Origin: a virus
Virus record (IMG/VR): IMGVR_UViG_3300027759_000399
Location: 1 to 24,684 of that record
DNA length: 24,684 bases
Reading direction: 5' to 3' (one strand)
The notes under the pieces are model-generated. The model worked only from the letters and a program-made list of their open reading frames with translations, ran no database searches and had not been told where the DNA came from. Shown here piece after piece: positions 21,908 to 24,684 of this stretch (positions within the stretch are counted from its first letter, which is position 1; each line of letters begins with the position of its first letter). The translations under genes were made by a program, and so were the position numbers.

Positions 21908-22528
21908 TTAAACGCCCGCTCTTTTGTGAAGCCCAACGGCTCCTTCGGATAGATACACATCGTTAACATCACAGTTATCAGGCATAAAAATTGGGAATAC
22001 ATTTTCTAGTTCTCTGGTTATCTGCTTAGCCATCTCTCGCCCTGCATTATCACCGTCACAAAACAACATCACCTTCTCCCAGTCAGCAAGCACGCGAGAG
22101 TAAAACGGTTTCCAGTTGTTAGCACCAGGCAAGCCAACGGCTACGAAGCCTGCTTGCGTAGCGATGATTGTGTCAATCTCGCCTTCACAGATAGCAAGTA
22201 CATCACCATCTGATGAGAGAGCATTGACATTGTAGATATGTGTTGATGCACCAGGTCTTGACATATACTTAGGCGCACCATCATTGCTGATACTACGAAA
22301 GCGTAGGTCAACGGGTCCTGTTGGTGTTAGGTAAGGGATAGCAAGGCGACCAACATAAGGTTCATGTCCAGGTTCAGGGTTCACCACGAAGCCGAGGCGG
22401 AACATACGCGCCGTCTCCTCGGTTATACCGCGACTCTCCAGATACGGCAGGATTTCGCTTAGGCTTCCCGCGTAGTTCTCCGTTGCTCTCTCCAGTAATT
22501 CTCTCTGCGATTTGCTTAGCCTCGCCAT
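21908..22528 (-). CDS. Primase TOPRIM subunit, 206 aa
   Basis: It carries the DnaG-type catalytic half: an N-terminal domain (ESRGITEETARMFRLGFVV, YVGRLAIPYLTP), then the TOPRIM fold with CEGEID (Glu115, Glu117), LFCDGDNAGRE (Asp158, Asp160) and CDVND (187-190), the metal-binding residues. Length and sequence resemble the primase of actinophages. The CHC2 zinc finger normally at its N-terminus is in a separate upstream frame that overlaps by 155 bases. The ATG at 22528 has an AAGG about 10 bases upstream, so internal initiation is plausible. Confidence 0.88.
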   Translation of the reverse strand: MARLSKSQRELLERATENYAGSLSEILPYLESRGITEETARMFRLGFVVNPEPGHEPYVGRLAIPYLTPTGPVDLRFRSISNDGAPKYMSRPGASTHIYNVNALSSDGDVLAICEGEIDTIIATQAGFVAVGLPGANNWKPFYSRVLADWEKVMLFCDGDNAGREMAKQITRELENVFPIFMPDNCDVNDVYLSEGAVGLHKRAGV

Positions 22529-22751
22529 AACCCACGCCTTCTTTCTTCATAATAAGGGAGTAAACATCTCCCGCCATGTCACAACCGAAGCAACGAAAGC
22601 CACCGTTGTCTAAGTTCAAACGCGCAGACTTAACCCTATCACCGTGAAACGCACAGCGCACAGTGACCCAGCCTTTTCTGCCATGTGGTACTTCGAAACC
22701 ATAGTGTTCTAGTACCTTACCGATGTCATGTTTAGAGTTTGGCGAGAGCAT
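22374..22751 (-). CDS. Primase CHC2 zinc-finger subunit, 125 aa
   Basis: Residues ~8-75 form a CHC2-type primase zinc finger: Cys33-x2-His36 and Cys54-x2-Cys57 in VRCAFHG and FRCFGC, which reads template DNA. After residue ~85 the sequence becomes a low-complexity Arg/Gly/Pro/Asn-rich tail, exactly where the frame overlaps the TOPRIM gene, so the tail is shaped by the other frame. The start is ATG 22751; GTG 22754 is possible. It overlaps the resolvase stop by ~20 bases. A +1 frameshift would join it to the TOPRIM half. Confidence 0.85.
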   Translation of the reverse strand: MLSPNSKHDIGKVLEHYGFEVPHGRKGWVTVRCAFHGDRVKSARLNLDNGGFRCFGCDMAGDVYSLIMKKEGVGYGEAKQIAERITGESNGELRGKPKRNPAVSGESRYNRGDGAYVPPRLRGEP

Positions 22752-23097
22752 CACTAAGCCTTTGTACTACATAAGACTCCATTACTCCCTTGTTCGATGC
22801 CTTAATAATTACCAATGGGGTAGGTGCAAGGGCTAAGTTCTTAGAGATGCGATAGTTCTCTGCCTCTACATCTGCCTCGCGCAACCACCCGCTCAGGTCA
22901 ATGCGACCATCACGCCGTGGTGCCTTAGCCTCAATCACATAGGTATCATTTACTGTCTTAAGAAAGACATCTCCTATGTCATTGCGCCCTGCCCGTGGCA
23001 ATCGTTGTGCCTCGTATCCTTGGTTGACTAACTCATCGGCTAGGTCAATCTCCCACGCTGCGCCTCTGCGCTTGTTACTTGCTTGCTGTGTCGCCAT
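22732..23097 (-). CDS. Holliday junction resolvase-like nuclease, 121 aa
   Basis: A PD-(D/E)XK core like archaeal Hjc: RGAAWEIDLADELVNQGYEA with Glu16, then LPRAGRNDIGDV (Asp43), then YVIEAKAPR with the catalytic Glu56-x-Lys58. Such enzymes resolve branched DNA during replication and packaging. The start at MATQQASNKR (23097) has GGAG 9 bases upstream, and is preferred to a Met 21 codons earlier inside the glycosyltransferase gene. The two genes still overlap by 23 bases. An exact minus-strand TTAAGACAG copy (22953-22961) encodes L-K-T. Confidence 0.78.
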   Translation of the reverse strand: MATQQASNKRRGAAWEIDLADELVNQGYEAQRLPRAGRNDIGDVFLKTVNDTYVIEAKAPRRDGRIDLSGWLREADVEAENYRISKNLALAPTPLVIIKASNKGVMESYVVQRLSDALAKL

Positions 23098-23806
23098 TTT
23101 GTTTCTCCGCATGCTGGATTGCTGCCCAGTATAAGTTGTAGTAGTTGGAATCAAACGCAAATCGCTTCATGTGTTTGACTGTTGCACCAGTGTGCGCATA
23201 GACAGGGATGCCTGTCTCCTTAACCTTGCGGAAGAAGGACACATCCTCGCCAATAAACTTCTCGCCAGCGCTTTCACCCTCTGCAAATAGGAAGCAATCA
23301 GCACCGAACTTCTCGCGCAGTTGTGTAACAACGGAGCGATGCATCAGTACCAATCCCATGCCAGCGTTGTCAATCTTGATGACTTGGTTGTGTGGCAGTG
23401 GATGGATGTAGGTCATGGTGTGTATATCGTCAGTCTCATTAAAGAGTACAGGCATAGGTTGCATGAGTGAGCCTTCGTTCTGCTTGGAGATAAAGTAAAC
23501 TCCACTAACGATGGGCTTGCTGTGCTTCTCTGCTGTATCCCAAATCATTTTCATCACATCAAGGGTAAGCACGATGTCAGAGTCAACCCATAGAATCCAG
23601 TCTGTCTTAACCTCGTCATACCACTTGTCAATCAGGGCTTGGCGTTGGCGTGCAATCTGATTACCCTGCACACGCATTGCGTTGTTGAATAGTATGTTCT
23701 TTGAATAGGCAGTCACGATGGTATAGACCAAGCCTTCGGCAAACTTGCCGTCAACCATGCCGTTATCACACCACGCTACCGTTAATGTTTCTTTAGCACT
23801 ATGCAT
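23075..23806 (-). CDS. GT-A fold glycosyltransferase, 243 aa
   Basis: The metal-binding DxD motif is Asp75-Ser-Asp77 in WILWVDSDIVLT, preceded by an N-terminal nucleotide-sugar-binding region (VAWCDNG, RQRQALID). A later GEDVSFFRKV (about 190) carries the likely catalytic acidic residues of GT2-type enzymes. The start at MHSAKETLT (23806) has GGAG 9 bases upstream and overlaps the previous stop by 8 bases. In a replication operon its target could be phage DNA bases, virion proteins or the cell surface. An exact minus-strand motif copy lies at 23602-23610. Confidence 0.8.
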   Translation of the reverse strand: MHSAKETLTVAWCDNGMVDGKFAEGLVYTIVTAYSKNILFNNAMRVQGNQIARQRQALIDKWYDEVKTDWILWVDSDIVLTLDVMKMIWDTAEKHSKPIVSGVYFISKQNEGSLMQPMPVLFNETDDIHTMTYIHPLPHNQVIKIDNAGMGLVLMHRSVVTQLREKFGADCFLFAEGESAGEKFIGEDVSFFRKVKETGIPVYAHTGATVKHMKRFAFDSNYYNLYWAAIQHAEKQNGDTASK

Positions 23807-24218
23807 TTTTAAACTCCAGTGTTCCATTGGATTCATCAAGTACGGTCATTGCGTTCTCTGCCATTAACTTCCATGCCATGGACATAGCGGTTAGTTGATT
23901 TGCTATATCTTCTCTGCACTCATCGCCATGATTCTCAATCAGATGGCTACCGAGTTGTCCTACATAGTCAGCAAACTGTAACGACTCCAACCAAATCTGA
24001 TTAGGGTCAAATATCTGCCGAGCATTTTCATCTACTGTTTCTATAAAGTCAGGCAGTTCGTTAATCAGTGCTTGCTTCACTGCTGGTGACAGCGGTGCTG
24101 CTTCCAGAATCTCCATCAGTTTCTCTGGTGTAAGACACAGTGCCTCGCTTAACGAGTTCGTTGTACTCGCTTGCGTTGAGGTCTTTGAATATCCCGCCTT
24201 CTTTTTTCTGCCAAACAT
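23799..24218 (-). CDS. Hypothetical helical protein, 139 aa
   Basis: I do not recognise it. The start at MFGRKKKAGYSKT (24218) has a GGAG 7 bases upstream; an earlier in-frame Met lies at 24260. A basic N-terminal arm is followed by a helical domain (TPEKLMEILEAAPLSPAVKQ, then DEC and AMSMAWKLMAENA). It overlaps the upstream 108-aa gene by 158 bases in another frame, and the glycosyltransferase by 8 bases. Both overlapping frames look usable, so either this gene starts later or the overlap is real. Confidence 0.6.
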   Translation of the reverse strand: MFGRKKKAGYSKTSTQASTTNSLSEALCLTPEKLMEILEAAPLSPAVKQALINELPDFIETVDENARQIFDPNQIWLESLQFADYVGQLGSHLIENHGDECREDIANQLTAMSMAWKLMAENAMTVLDESNGTLEFKNA

Positions 24219-24387
24219 ACGCTCTCCATCCCACTGTGTATACATATCGCTTCGGTTCAAACATCAGTTGTGTCTTAATATCTAAAAGTAAAGGCTTAAC
24301 GGGGACAGTAATACCTTCGGGATAATCTTCCGCTGGAATCTCGCCAGCGTTTTCTACTACCTTTAATTCCCAATCTTCGTTACTCAT
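24061..24387 (-). CDS. Hypothetical protein, 108 aa
   Basis: An AGGAG ribosome site stands 5 bases before the ATG, and the gene follows the ATPase stop by 8 bases. The N-terminal 70 residues have strand-forming, aromatic segments (YVYTVGWRAYVWQ). The last 20 residues are Ser/Thr/Asp-rich, in the part that overlaps the next gene. No family recognised. Confidence 0.65.
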   Translation of the reverse strand: MSNEDWELKVVENAGEIPAEDYPEGITVPVKPLLLDIKTQLMFEPKRYVYTVGWRAYVWQKKEGGIFKDLNASEYNELVKRGTVSYTRETDGDSGSSTAVTSSEASTD

Positions 24388-24395
24388 TGAATCTC

Positions 24396-24684
24396 CTATG
24401 CTTGAGGCATGTCTAGGATAGACATACTTGCTGGGTTATAGGACAACCAGATGGGTGATGAACCCATTGAATCTGCTGGTCCATATCTGTTCTTTACTAC
24501 TGCTACACCCATGGATGCTAACTGCCCATGGATAGTAAGGATTAACGATGGTGTCTGTGCTACCTTGCCATGTAGTGCAGAGCGTGGTGGACATGGATTG
24601 CCACCGACACCTTCACTTGTATGGTGGCAAACAACTACTGCTGCACCAGTCTCACGCGCCCACCATTTAAGTTCACGCATAAGG
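24396..24684 (-). CDS. RecA/DnaB-type ATPase, C-terminal part (cut by window edge)
   Basis: The gene runs off the right edge, and the first Met in the frame is not its true start. The fragment has AAVVVCHHTSEG, like the Walker B and following strand of RepA/RadA/DnaB-type helicases (AAA_25 group), then a loop with SALHGKVAQTPSLILTI and a C-terminal strand pair (VAVVKNRYGPAD). In actinophages such an ATPase usually sits near the primase as replicative helicase or RecA-like protein. The Walker A motif would be outside the window. Confidence 0.65.
   Translation of the reverse strand, partial: LMRELKWWARETGAAVVVCHHTSEGVGGNPCPPRSALHGKVAQTPSLILTIHGQLASMGVAVVKNRYGPADSMGSSPIWLSYNPASMSILDMPQA

Overview
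This window looks like part of the genome of a tailed double-stranded DNA phage of an actinobacterium. A WhiB-type iron-sulfur regulator (19769-20122) marks the host phylum. Terminase, portal and replication genes mark the phage. The moderate G+C content and compact overlapping genes would suit a phage of freshwater acI/Nanopelagicales-type Actinobacteria, but that host is inference. I found no integrase, tRNA gene or CRISPR array.

Layout. (1) 64-14043, minus strand: a leftward virion module, in transcription order terminase large subunit, portal, a 53-aa basic protein, a 146-aa protein, a giant 2095-aa protein with ADP-ribosyltransferase (ART) signatures, then proteins of 130, 465 and 490 aa. 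The last four junctions are TAATG/TGATG stop-start overlaps. (2) 14044-14709: a 666-base intergenic region between the diverging modules, with four hairpins, short direct repeats, a TGTGA-N6-TCACA dyad and a TTGACA box. (3) 14710-20122, plus strand: a rightward operon of small proteins, many zinc-ribbon-like, including a SprT-like metalloprotease, a membrane-anchored lytic transglycosylase and WhiB at the end. (4) A convergent terminator at 20137-20175. (5) 20181-24684, minus strand: a replication and nucleotide module read from the right edge: RecA/DnaB-type ATPase (cut by the edge), two overlapping hypothetical genes, a GT-A glycosyltransferase, a Hjc-like resolvase, a primase split into CHC2 zinc-finger and TOPRIM genes, a PD-(D/E)XK protein, a sigma-factor-like protein, a 43-aa protein and a dNMP kinase.

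The most unusual part is the rightward operon. The 9-mer TTAAGACAG occurs 11 times exactly between 15371 and 21086, always on the plus strand, with further one-mismatch copies. Two more exact copies lie on the minus strand in the leftward module (22953, 23602). I saw no exact copy in the virion module. Three leader regions (15383, 15868, 16693) can fold into the same three-way junction with compensatory changes in the helices, two of them directly behind a CRP-like dyad. Together these suggest a phage-specific regulatory network of DNA motif, dyad and structured leader. The phage WhiB and sigma-like proteins are candidate players.
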